64,000 bases of DNA from Malus domestica (lineage: Eukaryota > Streptophyta > Magnoliopsida > Rosales > Rosaceae). Positions 35,230-48,449 of the stretch are shown piece by piece. A model generated the notes under the pieces. It had not been told where the DNA came from. It did not search any database and worked only from the letters and a program-made list of their open reading frames with translations. Numbering within the stretch: the stretch's first letter is position 1; each line of letters starts with the position of its first letter. The DNA lies in the NCBI RefSeq assembly GCF_042453785.1, contig NC_091664.1, forward strand, positions 3,026,501 through 3,090,500, read 5' to 3'. A program made the translations under genes and the position numbers.

Positions 35230-36360
35230 ATTTATTACTCGAACTTAAAACTTCACATGTTTGTGTCACTACATTGTAGGTTTTCTTCGTCAAAGTTTTC
35301 ATTTGAATTTTGGTTTGTTTGATATTTCAGGACCTAAAGTTGTATTCTTAATTTAAATAATTAAATCAACAATTTTAATCGAATCCCATTTGCGCCATGG
35401 ATGAAGATTTTTGGGTGAACTTACTATTACGGGTGAAATTGGGTGCATTTTTGCTCCCCATTTTTAAGAGGTGGTAGTGCTCATTTCCTTACTTCCTACT
35501 ATTTGATGAATTTAAATTTTGAAATTTGTATTTATCAACTGCACCATACGAAATTAGAATTTATTTAACGTTTATAAATAAGTTGGTGAAAATTGAGTGC
35601 CAATAAAGCTATATTTTTTAGTAAAGCAACATTGTTAATGAGCTAAATTGTTAGTTATTAAAAAAAAAGAACCAGATAAATAAAACTAGTACCAAATGTA
35701 AAAACAATTAAACATAATAATTATTAATACAAATGGAGTAATATTAAAATACACCAAAAATAAAAAATAAACACGGTAATTAAAACTTATAATCTAATAA
35801 TTAATAAACACACTTTTAACAAAAGTGCTTTTGAAGACTAGTAAAATATAAAAATAAAATAAAATAAAACGAAAAGGTCCAAGTAAGAAGCAGTCCTAAA
35901 AATTGACCAAAAAAAAAAAAAAAGAAGCAGTCGTAAAAGAATATTGCTCCGTCAGCCATTGGTGATAAAATACAAAACAAAGAATAGAAAGCTGCTGTCT
36001 TCTCTCTCTCTCAGAAAATCAGAATCAAAGGTGGTTGCTTTCCGCTTGATCAAAGTCTTCTCTGCCGTTTCCGTCAACACCAAATTGGTAATTTCGCATA
36101 AACGATTATCCTTTTCTTTTTCTCTTGGTCCAAATTCAATCGAATTATCAAATTATCCGTATAAAATCGACTAATTTGACATTTTGATTTCATTTGGGAA
36201 CTGACAGCAGTGACTCAGATTTATCCGTTATCCTCGAAACCCCGAAATTCAATTCCTAAACTATCCAGAAACCACGACGGATCCGACGGCGGAGACACGG
36301 AGGGGCCCCGTCTGTATGGTGGGGCTGGAGTGCTTTCTGGACGTCGTCAGGGCCCTCGGC

Positions 36361-39300
36361 ATGGGCTCCTGCCTCTCTGCTGATGGCAGCGCTGCCGCCT
36401 ACGGCTCCGTCCCTTCATCCGACAGCAAGAGGCGGAGGAGGAGGGTGGCTGCGATCTCCTCCCCGTCCTCAACGACGCCGACAGCCGATAACGTGGAGAT
36501 GTGGCTGCACAGAGTCCATGACAGGATGTTCTTGAATGGGTCCTCTGATTTTACTTCCTTGTTCAGCAAGCAAGGCAAAAAAGGGGTCAATCAGGACGCC
36601 ATGATTGCTTGGGAGGTGCTTTGCTTTTTCTCTCTGCTCAAATGTTTATCCAATCATAATTGTATAGAAATAGATATTTTATCCGACAGTCTGGATTTTA
36701 ATGTTGCCGGTCTATGATGTTTTTTGTTGTCTGCCTATGATATTATGTTGTCAAACTGCGAATCTGGATCATTGATTGCTGCAAAACTGAATATCTTTGT
36801 GGTGTTTCTACAGAATTTCGGTTCGGCGGATACCACTTTCTGTGGTGTTTTTGATGGGCATGGTCCTTTTGGCCATATGGTTGCAAAGAAGGTGAGGGAT
36901 GCTCTACCTTTGCGGCTGACTTCACAGTGGGTATTGAATGGTAACGCCACGAACGGGCCTGCTGATGATTCGAGCGAGGCCGCTGCATGTCACGAAGGCA
37001 AGGATGAGGAGCGCTGTGATTTTTTTATGACATTGAAAGATTCATTTTTGAAGGCTTTTAAGGTCATGGACAAGGAGCTCAAATTGCACCCTCGTATTGA
37101 TTGTTATTGCAGCGGGACAACTGCTGTCACCTTGGTCAAGCAGGTAGTTTTTTTTCGTAGTGTCACAAGATCCTCGTATTAATCTAATAACATTTCAGTT
37201 TTCAGATCAAATACAGGCATTAAGATGCCCTGTAGGTCGCCTTCTTTTTATTATCTTCGACAAGTTGCAGCGCAATAGTCCGTATCTGATCCAAGAGCTC
37301 AGATGCTATTACTTAAGTTTTGGTACATCAAGAGTGCACCAGTAAAATTTTCTTTTAAATACTTACGTGTGCTTACAGGGTCAGGATCTTGTTATTGCAA
37401 ATGTTGGGGACTCTAGAGCTGTATTGGGCACAAGAGATAAAGATGGTTCCCTCGTTGCTGTTCAGTTGACTGTAGACCTCAAACCAAATCTTCCAAGTAT
37501 CTTTCTTTCTCTCACTCTTTCTAGTCTATAGTTAAGAGTTAAATAATATGAAGAATTGAACTTTGTATTTAACCACTGCATTTGATTACCGCTTGTCAAA
37601 TGCACACTTTACTCATAATATCAGTCTCGTATTCCTTAAATTGATTATGACCGTTAAATTATTACAATGGGATCCAGATGACGATTTCTATATGACGATT
37701 TCTATCTTTGATGGTTTCTATAAATCAGGAGCAGTGACCCAATGATAGATTCTGGTTTGTCATATATAATTGATTGTGACAACTGAATCCTGATGCACAA
37801 AATAAAATATATCTAATATTAATCTGAAAAGTGACGCGATTTAGGAGTTAGGACTGAATAGTTGTGCTGTGGAAACTTCCATAGTAAGGGAATGAAAGAC
37901 CGCATCCATATCGAAGGCTGAAAAGCCTTAGCTGCATGGTGCTTTACAAGGTCTTTCCTTTGCAGAGGATCATGGTCAATATGTCCTCTTAGATGTTATC
38001 TATTGTCTCAGCATGTCATGTTTACTCTATTTCTTGGTAGTGGAGTGCAAATTTGTTTTGAAATGGTTGGGTGCATGGATACACCTTGTTTGTTTGAATT
38101 GGATTATGAAAGTAAGTTCACATGCAGACATGAACACTTGCAGCACCCACCTACACACGCGCATGCACTCATGCATACACACTTAAATTTTGGTGTTGCA
38201 GTAGTTGATATGTGGTCAATATACCATTACTACTTGTAGCTTAATTGGTGTTTTAACATAATCATTCTTTATCATACAATTATAAATCCTGGATTAATAA
38301 TATGGGTCATTAAAGTTAGTTTTGAATCCAATTTTTTTGTATCCATCTAGGGGAAGCAGAGAGGATCAGGCTATGCAAAGGACGAGTATTTGCTCTCCAA
38401 AACGAGCCTGAGATCGCTCGAGTTTGGTTGCCCAACTGTAATTCACCTGGCCTTGCCATGGCACGGGCTTTTGGAGATTTCTGCCTAAAGGACTTTGGCT
38501 TAATCTCTGTCCCTGATATATCTTATCGTCGCCTCACTGAGAAGGATGAATTTGTAGTGTTAGCTACGGATGGGGTAAGAAATCTCTTTCCTTATATATT
38601 GTGGCCTACAGCTTTTTGTTATGATGCAATTTACCAGCATATTTTTTTTCTTTTGAGTGTCACACTTATTATGGTCTTTAGTGGAAAACTATAGTGCCAA
38701 TTTATTTATTTATTTATTTTGGTTAGTGGTGGATTAAGCAGTAAACTAAAATTGGGTGGAACGGAGACTGTAAGTTCAAAATAAATACAAGCGGGGGAAG
38801 GGATATGACCGGACCCCTCAAATAAAGACGAACCCATCTAGAGGCAAGAAGTCAGAACCACCCAAAGGCCTAAACTAATACAGATAATGGGAAGAGTATC
38901 CACTCAAGGAGTGAATGTATAGGATCAGCAGGCCTCAAAGAATTAGTAGTGGGATGGAACTTTTGAGTATTCAAGGAGAGTATTTGAGCTTGGGAGAAGA
39001 AAGTTTGCTCCTCACTTTATTTATGATAACTTCAGAGATGATAGAATATTATTTAGCCTCGTTCCTAAAGATCTTGCCTTCCTCTCTCCTAATTGAATAA
39101 ACAGTTACAACCAAACCCAACTCCTAAGTAATAAGATGAAGTTGTTTTCCTTTCCATTGTTTACTAGCCCTCTCAAATCCTCAATAGAAGTTTTACAGGG
39201 TGAGCTATTCAAAGTAATCCACACTTGGTCATCAGCTGCAACTAATGCTTCCCTGAAAAGGCAGTTAAAAAAAAAGATGAGGGTGGGACTCAAAGTTCCT

Positions 39301-41300
39301 TGCACACAAAAATATCTGGTACTGGGGAAAAATCTATATTTGAACTTGCAAATCTACCCCTTATGAGGACAAAAAGCATGCTAGGGAAGTTTTGACTAAA
39401 CACACAGTTACTGTAGTGGTTGCCACCCAGCTAATAGTGTCCCTTCAAGCTTAGTTGGAAGGATAAGAAGGCATAGAGTAACTGATATCCACCAGTCTCC
39501 GTGTGAAATTTTACCTCCTTTGTGATCCTTAGGCAAAGAGGTCGCACTTGGTGCGATGGCAAGTGCCTTCGCCCATGAGCGGTAGGTCTCGGGTTCGAGA
39601 CTTGGGAGCAGCCTCTCCATAAATGGGGGTAAGGCTAGCCGACATTCACCTCTCCCAGACCCTGCGTAAAGCGGGAGCCTTGTGCACTGGGTACGACCTT
39701 TTTTTTTTTTGTGATCCTTAGGCAGCTTGGACTCATGATCCTTCTAGGATAATGGAATCTCGCCACTTCTGGTATGCCAATTACCTCATTATAAAGAAGT
39801 ACTTCTTCCATCACTAATGATGTGCTGAATAAAGGAGCCAAGCAAAGGTTTTTTTTACTTTAACTCCTCAATCCATCCAGCCTAGATGTCATCATCACCT
39901 TTAACTGGCTTCCATGAGTGCCTAAGCATAAATTACCCGTGTTCCAGAGATGAAGAGAGTCCGTTCCTACATTCATCAAACATCAACCCAAGCAATCTTA
40001 GATCCCGTACTTCCCTAGTTCTTCTTGCATCCTTGCCTTAGCCCTTTTATGCTTGGTTAGAGGCCTGCAATATTCACAAAGATGGAGATGCAAACGCTAA
40101 TCTACTAACCGTAACAACTAGAAACTTCAAAGCTGTAAGTATATAAAAACTTAAACCCCAGTGTACCATTTCATAGGCTTTTATCAGGTAAACCTTAAGG
40201 AAACATTTTAGGGGTGCCAAGGGTGTTATGCAATTCATCGTGAGCTTCTGAACTAGGAGGATGTTGTCCCCCATCCTTCTCCAAGCAACAAAGGCATGTT
40301 GATTAGTGCTAATAAGGTTGAAGTGCGACAGGTTCACTTTTAGCAATAATCTTTGCAATTGGTAATAGTGTTAGAACATATGAGGAAGGTTTGACATGTC
40401 AAGTCATGCACATAGGGGGTTTCAGAGCAAGAATGGTGGAACTAATCTGCATAAGAGTGTTCTGTTTAAGCGTTTGAGTCCTGCGCTGGAATTGTAAAAA
40501 GGCTTCTATCTTTACCTTTTTTTTCCTTGCTAGCCATGAAAAAATTATTTTCGTATTTGTACATTCTCTCTATAATATTCCTGCTTAGCCTCATCCATTG
40601 CAGTCTTAATTTCAGTCTTAAATTGGTCCATTTGTGTAGTTAATCTTCCACCTCTCTAAGCATTCTTCTATTCTTTTTCTTTATTTGAATTAAAGTACCA
40701 TGTTCTTGGTGTGGAAAACATGAAAATCCAAAACTCTGAAGTTTCCAACTTTATCTTCAATGAAACTGGCTTTGATTATCAGGCAGACGAGTTTCATTTC
40801 GTTTGGGGGCAGAAGTGCTGTTCATTTGATGCGCTTGTGGAGATTTCTTGATAATTTTTACAAGTCTTTATTTAAAATTCAATGTGATAAAAAATATCTC
40901 TTGTTGATCGCGAGAATAGATAAACTTAACCATATAAATCCAACTGACGTCATAGATTCAAATATGCACATGAAAGAGTGTTACTGCACAAATGGTTTAG
41001 GATTGGCTTACATGTATTTACTTAGATATTGTCTTCTGTACTCTGCAGATATGGGATGTCCTCACAAATGAGGAAGTGGTGGATATAGTAGCATTAGCTC
41101 CACGACCATCTGCTGCTCGAACCCTGGTAGAGTCAGCAACTCGTGCTTGGAGGTTAAAATATCCGTATGCCAAGGTTGATGATTGTGCTGTGGTCTGCCT
41201 CTTCCTCAACTCCAGTACATCAAACACTACTTCCCATTTCTCGCCAACTGGAGAGGAAATGAGCTCTGGAAAATCGCTGCAGTATCCGGAAGGGAGTTAG
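36361..41300 (+). CDS. Protein phosphatase 2C, clade E, N-myristoylation type
   Basis: A Mg/Mn-dependent serine/threonine phosphatase of the plant PP2C33/66/74 kind. Exons 36361-36615, 36814-37143, 37379-37496, 38351-38574 and 41049-41300 give 392 residues. The chosen start MGSCLSADGS is a myristoylation signal with a following Cys, as in Arabidopsis PP2C74; an in-frame ATG at 36316 would add 15 residues and bury it. Visible motifs in order: GKKGVNQDAM, TFCGVFDGHGPFGH (metal Asp), CSGTTAVTLVKQG, NVGDSRAVLGT, GLAMARAFGDFCLKDFG, VVLATDG(IWD) (metal Asp, split by intron 4) and KVDDCAVVCLFL. Membrane-side signalling is likely, by analogy. Intron 4 is 2.5 kb and contains a LINE-1 relic and a SINE. 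Confidence 0.93.
39536..39709 (+). mobile_element. Au-type SINE in PP2C intron 4
   Basis: Full-length tRNA-derived SINE: ggtcgcacttggtgcgatgg head with A box, B box ggttcgagacttgg, tail gggtacgacc and a T run. It is flanked by an exact 15-bp duplication tgtgatccttaggca (39521-39535 and 39710-39724). Same strand as the host gene. It is nearly identical to the copy at 16227-16393, so both are young. Confidence 0.93.
40074..40380 (-). pseudogene. LINE-1-type reverse transcriptase relic in PP2C intron 4
   Basis: The minus-strand reading NQHAFVAWRRMGDNILLVQK, then CFLKVYLIKAYEMVHWG, matches the RT core of plant L1 elements, known as QSAFVPGR..DNILLAQE and LKVDLxKAYDxVxW. It is short, lacks the catalytic YADD part, and several conserved residues are changed. 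The surrounding intron (38.7-40.6 kb) probably contains more of the same dead element. Confidence 0.7.
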
Positions 41301-42779
41301 TACGAAGACCAACAGCAGCAGTGGCACACTTTTTTCGACTTGCCTGCTCCTGAGCCTTCTTGATTGTAGGGTGATTAGTTTTGTTGTCATTGTCTATATC
41401 TCTTTTCATTGTTATAGTGATTTGTTGATTTTTTTTTCTATTTTTTACATAAATCTCGGCGAAAAAAAAGGATTTCGGGTTATATTTACAGATTTGTTTG
41501 AAGGGAGACGCGGTATTACATTGTCTCTCTTTAGCATCGTCGATTTGGGATTTCTGTAAATACAAGTCTTGAACCTGAAGCCTTGTGGTTGTTCTGGCTG
41601 CCTTGATTTTGTATGTTGGTGGGTGGTTGGAAATGTTCTCCTTGGGTGATTATGTTTCCACTCGTCATCTTATTTTGTGCTTTTTCTTGTAATCCAAGCT
41701 ATCTTTTCTTCCCTGGTTGCCTTGCATTTGATTTCTAATTGCTTTATTAGGCCCTCCAATGGCTTTTTAATACGTTGCAAAACAAGAAATTTTGTCCTTT
41801 ATGGATGGAAATGCTGGATATAATCAAATTATGTGACGGAAATTCGTGAGTAGTACGTATCGTGTTTCAGATAATGAAGGGGGGCGGGTGGGGGATGGGC
41901 GTGGTTACGGACCTTCTAAGGCCCCTCCAAGAAAAGTAAAAAGAAAATAAAAGGTGAGGTAATTCAGAAGAAGTTTTCAGTCACCGCATCTTACATATTG
42001 TTGCATCCTTCTCAATTCACTATGTAGCTGATTCACAAAACTTGACTTATGATCCGAATTGTTCATGTGCGAAATACTAAGAAGACTCTCCACAAGGACT
42101 TTTTGTCACTTCATGTTTTAGCATTATGTTTTATAATGTTAGCATTGCTAATTATGAGTTTCACTTTGAGAAAGTCTCTTTAGCATTTCTGCATAAATTA
42201 CAATTTAAATATCATCTCTCCTAAAAATCAATTAAATATGGGATTGTTTGGTCATCAAACTGTATAAAAATAGATAAACAAATTCGATAAATGAATTACG
42301 AACAATCTACATGCAACAATTGATTGACTAAACGTTAATTTTAATTGTTATTTAAAAAAAAATTATAGGATGAGATGCCATTTAGTTCTTGAACTATCAC
42401 CTTAATGAAAATTAAGTCCATTATGATAGAGCTAAAATGAACCCTATGATCATTTGACCATCGATTAAAGATAATAAAAAATATAATCACGTATTATTTA
42501 TTAAAATATTAATTGTTTTAAAAAGCGAGAGGCTGGCCGGCATTCGGTTGGAGATCCATCACCCCCACCACCAGGTACAAGGAATGAATGGCTGAAGAGG
42601 ACAAAAGTACCATCAGTCCAAAACATCCACCCAAAAGCATAACTTCCTCCAGATACTCCTTTCCTTTCCCTCCCTCTTCCCAGCAACCTTCCATCTTCTT
42701 CCATCTCTTCTTTCTTCTCTCTATAATCTGTAACAGTTAACAATCACAGGTAGTTCAGATTCCTCCACCCCCACTTTCA
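41301..42779. other. Spacer between PP2C and Z-ISO
   Basis: Contains the PP2C 3' untranslated region and the Z-ISO upstream region. The latter has a CT-rich leader (42630-42770), a frequent feature of plant 5' untranslated regions. No repeat with clear ends and no additional gene was seen. Confidence 0.55.
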
Positions 42780-45204
42780 ATGGCCTCCTCCTCCTCCACG
42801 TTTGTCCTCTCAACCATCTTCTCTTCCTGTCCTCCCCAATCCCTAAACCCAGACAAGCCCAAGACCCCCTCCCTCTCATCCACCCGCCAAACCCTCAAAG
42901 CTTCCACCTTTCTGAAATCCAACCAACAACCCACTTTCCACCCCATCCCTCTCAACCAAATTCACTTGTCCCGCAAATTTCGCACCTTCATCACCGTCAG
43001 AGACGGCAGCGACGGCGACGGCGACGAGCAGCCGGTGGTGGGGGAGGACTCGGCTGAGTTTGTGTTGTCGAAGCAGAAGCTGTCCTCGTGGATTTATTTC
43101 ACTGCAATTCTGGGTACTGTTCTGTTCATACTCAATGTAGCTTGGCTGGATAATTCCACCGGACTCGGAAAGCCCTTCGTCGACGCGGTTTCGGAACTTT
43201 CCGATAGCCCTGAGGTAAATTTTGTTTCTCAATCTCATTGTGATAGTTTTTTTGGAGTACAAATTATTGAGTTAAAAGTTGGTGTCAGGTTGTTTGTATG
43301 TTGAGGAATTTAATTAAAGCTATTAATAACATCATTAATCATTCATTAGGGTGTTACCAATTGCTTGTGTATTGTTATTAAGGAAACAAAGAATTGGATT
43401 GAATGTTTTGGTACACTATTTTTTTAACCTTAGATTTGACTGATAGAGTGGATGAAAACGAAATGGCATGGTACACCAATATGTTCGAATCAGATTGGAG
43501 GTTCGAAACAGCGTTACAATCATGTCTTCTGTTAAATCTTGAGAGTAATTAAACTAACAGTGGAAGTGAAAAAGGGAAGGGGATGTGTGGTCTGGATGTG
43601 GATAGAGAAATTTGTGAATGTTTAGTTGGGAATTGCAATAAAAGGAATCGCGTTTAATCTTTTAAACGTTGAATTTTATTTAGGGAAGCTATGGTATCGA
43701 TTGTGTTGCCTTTATAATGACGGGGATAATGGGGGCGACAATGTCCATACTGAGCAGTTGTATTTAAATCTGGTTTAACAGTTGTTTCCTGAAAATAGGA
43801 TGGACTCGATAGAGGTTCATTTGGTTGAATTTTGGAATGAGAGTGTGTGCAACTTCCATTCTGGCTTCCTCTTAGGTGCGTTGCGTGCATTGATTAGACG
43901 CATGCTTCTTTTTGTTGGTATAAATAAATTGCCTTGTGTTTGCTAATCTTTTGATCATTTGCTTTATTGAGAGCTGTAAAATGCGATAAGGTTTTGGTTA
44001 TAAAAGCTGAGGTTTGAAATGGTATTCTGCAGGTTGTGATGTTGATCCTGATTCTAATATTTGCCATTTTCCATAGTGGTTTGGCTAGTCTACGAGACAC
44101 AGGTGAGAAACTTATTGGTGAACGTGCTTTCCGTGTTTTGTTTGCGGGGACATCTCTACCGTTGGCTGTTACAACTGTTGTGAGTTCCTCACTCTCTATA
44201 AGGAACTCTATCCTTCCCTTTCTATATTTAACTTCATTCACTGCCACTTTTTCTGTTTTAAATTCTTTGTTTGACGGTGTGGAGGGAATTGACTTCTGAG
44301 GGTTTGTGATTCAGGTGTTCTTTATTAACCACAGATACGATGGACTACAGTTATGGGATGTGAAGAATGTATTTGGTGTCCATGAACTTGTGTGGCTCTC
44401 AAATTTCGTTTCGTTCTTATTCCTTTATCCCTCAACTTTCAATCTACTAGAGGTAGCAGCCGTTGACAAGCCCAAAATGCATCTTTGGGAAACTGGGATT
44501 ATGAGAATAACCAGGCATCCACAGGTAACTAGTTCATTTACTGGGCAATTGGTTGCTTTTTAGGTCTTTTGATGAATGCTGGTGTCAGTTCTAATGCTCT
44601 AGCTGGTCTGGATTTATCTGAGATCTTCTTATACCATTGAATTGTACAAAATGTGTTATGAACATTTTCAAGTTTAGATGCAATATGATGCCTTCGATTT
44701 TTCCAAAATCACTGGGCTGTTGTCGGTTTTTCTCGGGGTTTATTTGCAATTTCAATTATTCTCTAATATAAAAATGGTGTATTACGTTTGCCTGCACCTT
44801 CTGTTCTCTTTTCCCTTCTCTTTCTCCCCCGTTAAGACAATTTGGTAATGGTTTTGTATTTCCTTTAGCTGGCCGGACAGGTAATATGGTGCCTGGCTCA
44901 CACGATTTGGATAGGGAACTCGGTGGCGGTGGCAGCTTCTCTTGGTTTAATCGGACACCACCTGTTTGGTGCTTGGAATGGTGACAGGAGATTAGCTATA
45001 AGATACGGGGAGGCCTTTGAAGTTGTGAAGAAACGAACAAGTATCATACCATTTGCAGCGATTCTTGATGGCCGACAAAAGTTGCCCAAAGATTACTACA
45101 AGGAATTTATTCGGTTGCCATATTTGTCAATCACTGCGTTGACGTTAGGTGCATACTTTGCACACCCCCTTATGCAGGCAGCCAGTTTTCGGCTCCATTG
45201 GTAG
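42780..45204 (+). CDS. Z-ISO: 15-cis-zeta-carotene isomerase (Z-ISO), chloroplastic
   Basis: Catalyses cis-to-trans isomerisation of the 15-15' bond of 9,15,9'-tri-cis-zeta-carotene between phytoene and zeta-carotene desaturation in carotenoid synthesis. It is a heme-containing plastid membrane enzyme related to NnrU. Exons 42780-43214, 44033-44179, 44315-44524 and 44869-45204 give 375 residues. The first ~70 residues are Ser/Thr/Pro-rich, like a chloroplast transit peptide. Then come several membrane segments, [20 protein letters not shown] (family His), [46 protein letters not shown], and the highly conserved tail [16 protein letters not shown]. The length is close to the Arabidopsis enzyme. 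Usually single-copy, so loss would be expected to show. Confidence 0.96.
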
Positions 45205-46764
45205 GAACAAGATACAAATGCATATGATTTGTACCGGATTGCGAACGTGAAGCTGGAACTGTATATAAACTGTGCAAGAGAGACAGGTTAGGTTCCTCGA
45301 GACGTGCTAATCATAGCCAGTAGTCACAAGCATGTTGCATGTCCCTGATAGGCACTGGTATCATGAATCAATTTATCAAGAAATTGAGTGTAGAACAGTT
45401 GTATGTACGGGGTAAGGCCTGAATGCTACGTATCATTCAATATTACAGGTGTTTTATCCGTTAGATTTGATTTCCGCAACTATTTAGATTTTTTTTTTTT
45501 AAAACGAAAATTTCAATAGTGCAGGAAAAACCTACTCTGATGCCATCGTAAAAGATGGGAAATTTCTGTATATCATTGATAGGGAATACGTATGGGCAAC
45601 GGTTATGGCCGGCGGATAACCACGGTTATTTATTTGTAATCATTTAAATTATTATCCGTATAACTGTTTACTTGTTGGATGGTTCTGGAAACGGGTATAC
45701 CAATAACCATAACCTTTTATGAATGAGTAAATGTACTTGTAACCGTTTCTCCTTTTACCTATTTACCGGTTGTTTAACAAGTTGAAAATCAAAATAAAAT
45801 TTGTCATAATTTTGTTTAAATTCCATAATAATTATATTTTCATTTTTTTTCAACTATTTTCATTTTCAAACTAAAGTATATTGTGCAACATACTTTTCAG
45901 CTAAATCCAAGCAAGTTTTTAATTAAAAGTTAAAACATCTATACCAAGATTAAAATAAAATCAAACTGTGTATGATTACAAAGTTGAAGCTTCCAAAATC
46001 TTAAGGTAATCATTCTCTTGTATACCATAAGGTTTAAAGATCCAAAAATTAGCCTAGTCTCCAACACATACCCAAAACTAAACCTTCGAACACTCTAATG
46101 CTTTGGCATGTTTAATCACAAAATCTTACGACCCATTATCACCACAAGAGACCTACAAAAGAAATGGACAAATTGAATTAGTATCCCAATCAATCAACAA
46201 CAGCCAAAAAATAAAAAACAAAAATTAAGAGTTATCTTTACCACATTCACATCAGTATCGTCACCAAACGAGAAATCTTCAACACGAATAGTAGAGTTTG
46301 AACTTGATTCCACAATAAAAGTTAAAATTAGGCTAAGACGGTAAGTTATGGACATACATAAATAAAAGTTAAAATTAGTAGTAGAGTTTGAACTTGATTC
46401 CACAATAAAAGTTATAATTAGGCTAAGACCGTAAGTTATGGAGTATATATCTCTATTAATTAATAAAACACTCATTGTCAACCAAAACTCTATGAAATTA
46501 TCAGTTTAACCCTTTAATTAAAACAGAACATGAATAAGAAATATGGGCAAAAATGTAATTTCACACAACTAAATTTTGCTTTTTTTTCAAAGCCTCATCT
46601 ACATGTAATCATAACATATCTCTAATTAAAAATAAATAAATAAATCTCACTCCCACATTCTCTACCACTCTCTTCCTCTCTCCTTCTATTTCAAAAACAA
46701 AAAATTAAAAAAAAAAATTCTCACACACTTTGTGTGTGCACATATGCTAGTATATATAATGTTT
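45205..46764. other. Spacer after Z-ISO
   Basis: Contains the Z-ISO 3' untranslated region. A g(g)gtat...aaccat-rich stretch at 45590-45760 looks like a degraded hAT-type MITE but has no provable ends. A 2 x 90-bp tandem duplication lies at 46291-46442. No gene recognised. Confidence 0.5.
46291..46442 (+). repeat. Tandem duplication, 90-bp period
   Basis: The stretch gtagagtttgaacttgattc...ggctaagac(g/c)gtaagttatgga starts at 46291 and again at 46381 with very few differences. The second unit is cut short. Non-coding. Confidence 0.85.
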
Positions 46765-48177
46765 GGGTAAATTACATAGTAGCCCCTCAGGTTTAAGGTC
46801 TATTACAATCCCATACAACGTCTTTAAAACATTTCACTTTCATACATCATGTACCATTTTATTTCAAAATAATACATCCGTTAGATTTTCCGTCCATTAA
46901 TATGTTAAATGCTGACGTGGCTGCCACATTTGTGCTGATGTGGCTGCCAAATGTGTGCCACGTGGCAAAAATAATAATTTTTTAATTTTTTTAAAAAAAA
47001 ACCTAAATCTTCTAAATTTAAAAAAAAATAAAAAATAAAAAAATAAAAACCCAGAAGCTGAACAAAACCCCAACCTCGTGAAGCCCCCTCAGCCTTCTTC
47101 TTCCCTGCTCCCATCTTCCCCCACCCCATACCTGCACCTTTGAAGGAAAAAAAAAAAAAACCAAAGAACAACCCAGATCCCATATCCCCGCGAAACACAT
47201 ACCCCATACGACCACCCCCCAACCCAGATCCCATTACCACGCCCCCCCGGCGCGAAACCCAACCCAGATCCCATTACCACCCCTCCGGCGCGAAACCCAT
47301 ATCCCCCCCGAACTGCAAGGACGTCATCCTCACCCCCATCATCTTCGTCGTCGAAGACGACAACGAGCAGGAGCAGCAGGGCGACGATGAGAAATCCCGG
47401 TTGACGGCGAGATCGGTTGGTGACGAAGGACCTCCATGAGGAGCAGAGGGATCAGAGAGAAAGCTCTGCGGTACAGGCCGCGATGCAGCAGAGGACCCAA
47501 ATTCACCGCCACGGAGACGACCAGAATGTTGAGCCCATTCCGACCCAATCTCTCATCCTCAATCTCTTTTGGTTTATGAAGATATTGACGACGAGGATCG
47601 TAGTTTTGGGGTTATTGAGTCGAATTGCGATGTGGGTATGGAGGGTTTGGACCTCGATTTGAGTTTAGGGTTAGGGTCGGGGTTGTTGTTTGGATGTGGA
47701 CCTCGATCTGATGTGGGTCGTCGCCGGGGGGGGGGGGGGAGGTAGTAGGTCGTGTGGGTTTTCAGGTAGGTCGTACAAAGAAGGGGATCTGGGTTGCGGG
47801 GAGGTGAGGGGGTAAAGGTGGGGTGTGGGTTTTCATGTGGGTTGCAAAGAGGTGAGGGGGTGGGGGTGGGATGTGGGGTTGCGGGGAGAAGAGAGGAGGA
47901 TGAGGGAAGGTTTCAGTTTTTTTTTATTAATTTTAATATTTAGAAGATTTAAGTTTTTTTTTACAAAAAATTAAAAAAATTATTTTTTTTGCCATGTGGC
48001 ACATCAGCACAAATGTGGCAGTCACGTCAGCATTTAACAGACTAATGGATGAAAAATCTAACGGAGGTGTTATTTTGAAATAAAATGATATTGGATGTAT
48101 GAAAGTGAAATTTGTTAAAGTTGTTGTATGAGGTTGTAATAGACCTCAAACCTGAGGGGCTACTATGTAATTTACCC
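46765..48177. mobile_element. Non-autonomous MULE with GC-rich gene-like interior (Pack-MULE candidate)
   Basis: Terminal inverted repeats of about 220 bp begin gggtaaattacatagtagcc and agree along most of their length (left 46765-46990, right arm ending at 48177). They are flanked by an exact 9-bp duplication ataatgttt (46756-46764 and 48178-48186), the hallmark of Mutator-like elements. There is no transposase. The interior at about 47050-47900 is sharply GC-richer than all flanking DNA and includes acidic/Gln-rich readings (FVVEDDNEQEQQGDDEKS), as if taken from the start of a host gene. I could not identify the source gene. Confidence 0.88.
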
Positions 48178-48449
48178 ATAATGTTTACATGAAATTTTAC
48201 ATAACGTGTACCTCGTATTTGACTTTACATTTTGATATAAGAATAGCCAAAATGTCTCAGGTTATATAAAAAAAGGTATTTAATCTTATTTGTCCTCCAC
48301 CATGACAATATATCAAAATCTTGAGCCTTGGGAAAGACTTTTTCCTCCAAGTACAAGTCTAAATCGGCCACCGAGTCAATTGAAAGCACCCCTCAATTTT
48401 GAAGAGCCAAGCCTTGCTCTTGTTCATAACTAAAAGATATATTTCAATT

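Larger units (their letters stand above)
31648..36200. other. Long A+T-rich spacer with MITE remnants
   Basis: Between the RIC4-like and PP2C genes. Besides the elements listed separately (32813-32964, 33230-33376, 35048-35229), there are degenerate cattc/gaatga-rich repeats near 33600-33720 and low-complexity A+T. No exon, RNA gene or transposase reading was recognised. Confidence 0.55.

Noticed and set aside
46905-47439. Several overlapping ORFs on both strands
   Set aside because: They overlap the MULE terminal repeat and a Pro/Gly-rich, low-complexity GC stretch; none shows a recognisable domain or start context.
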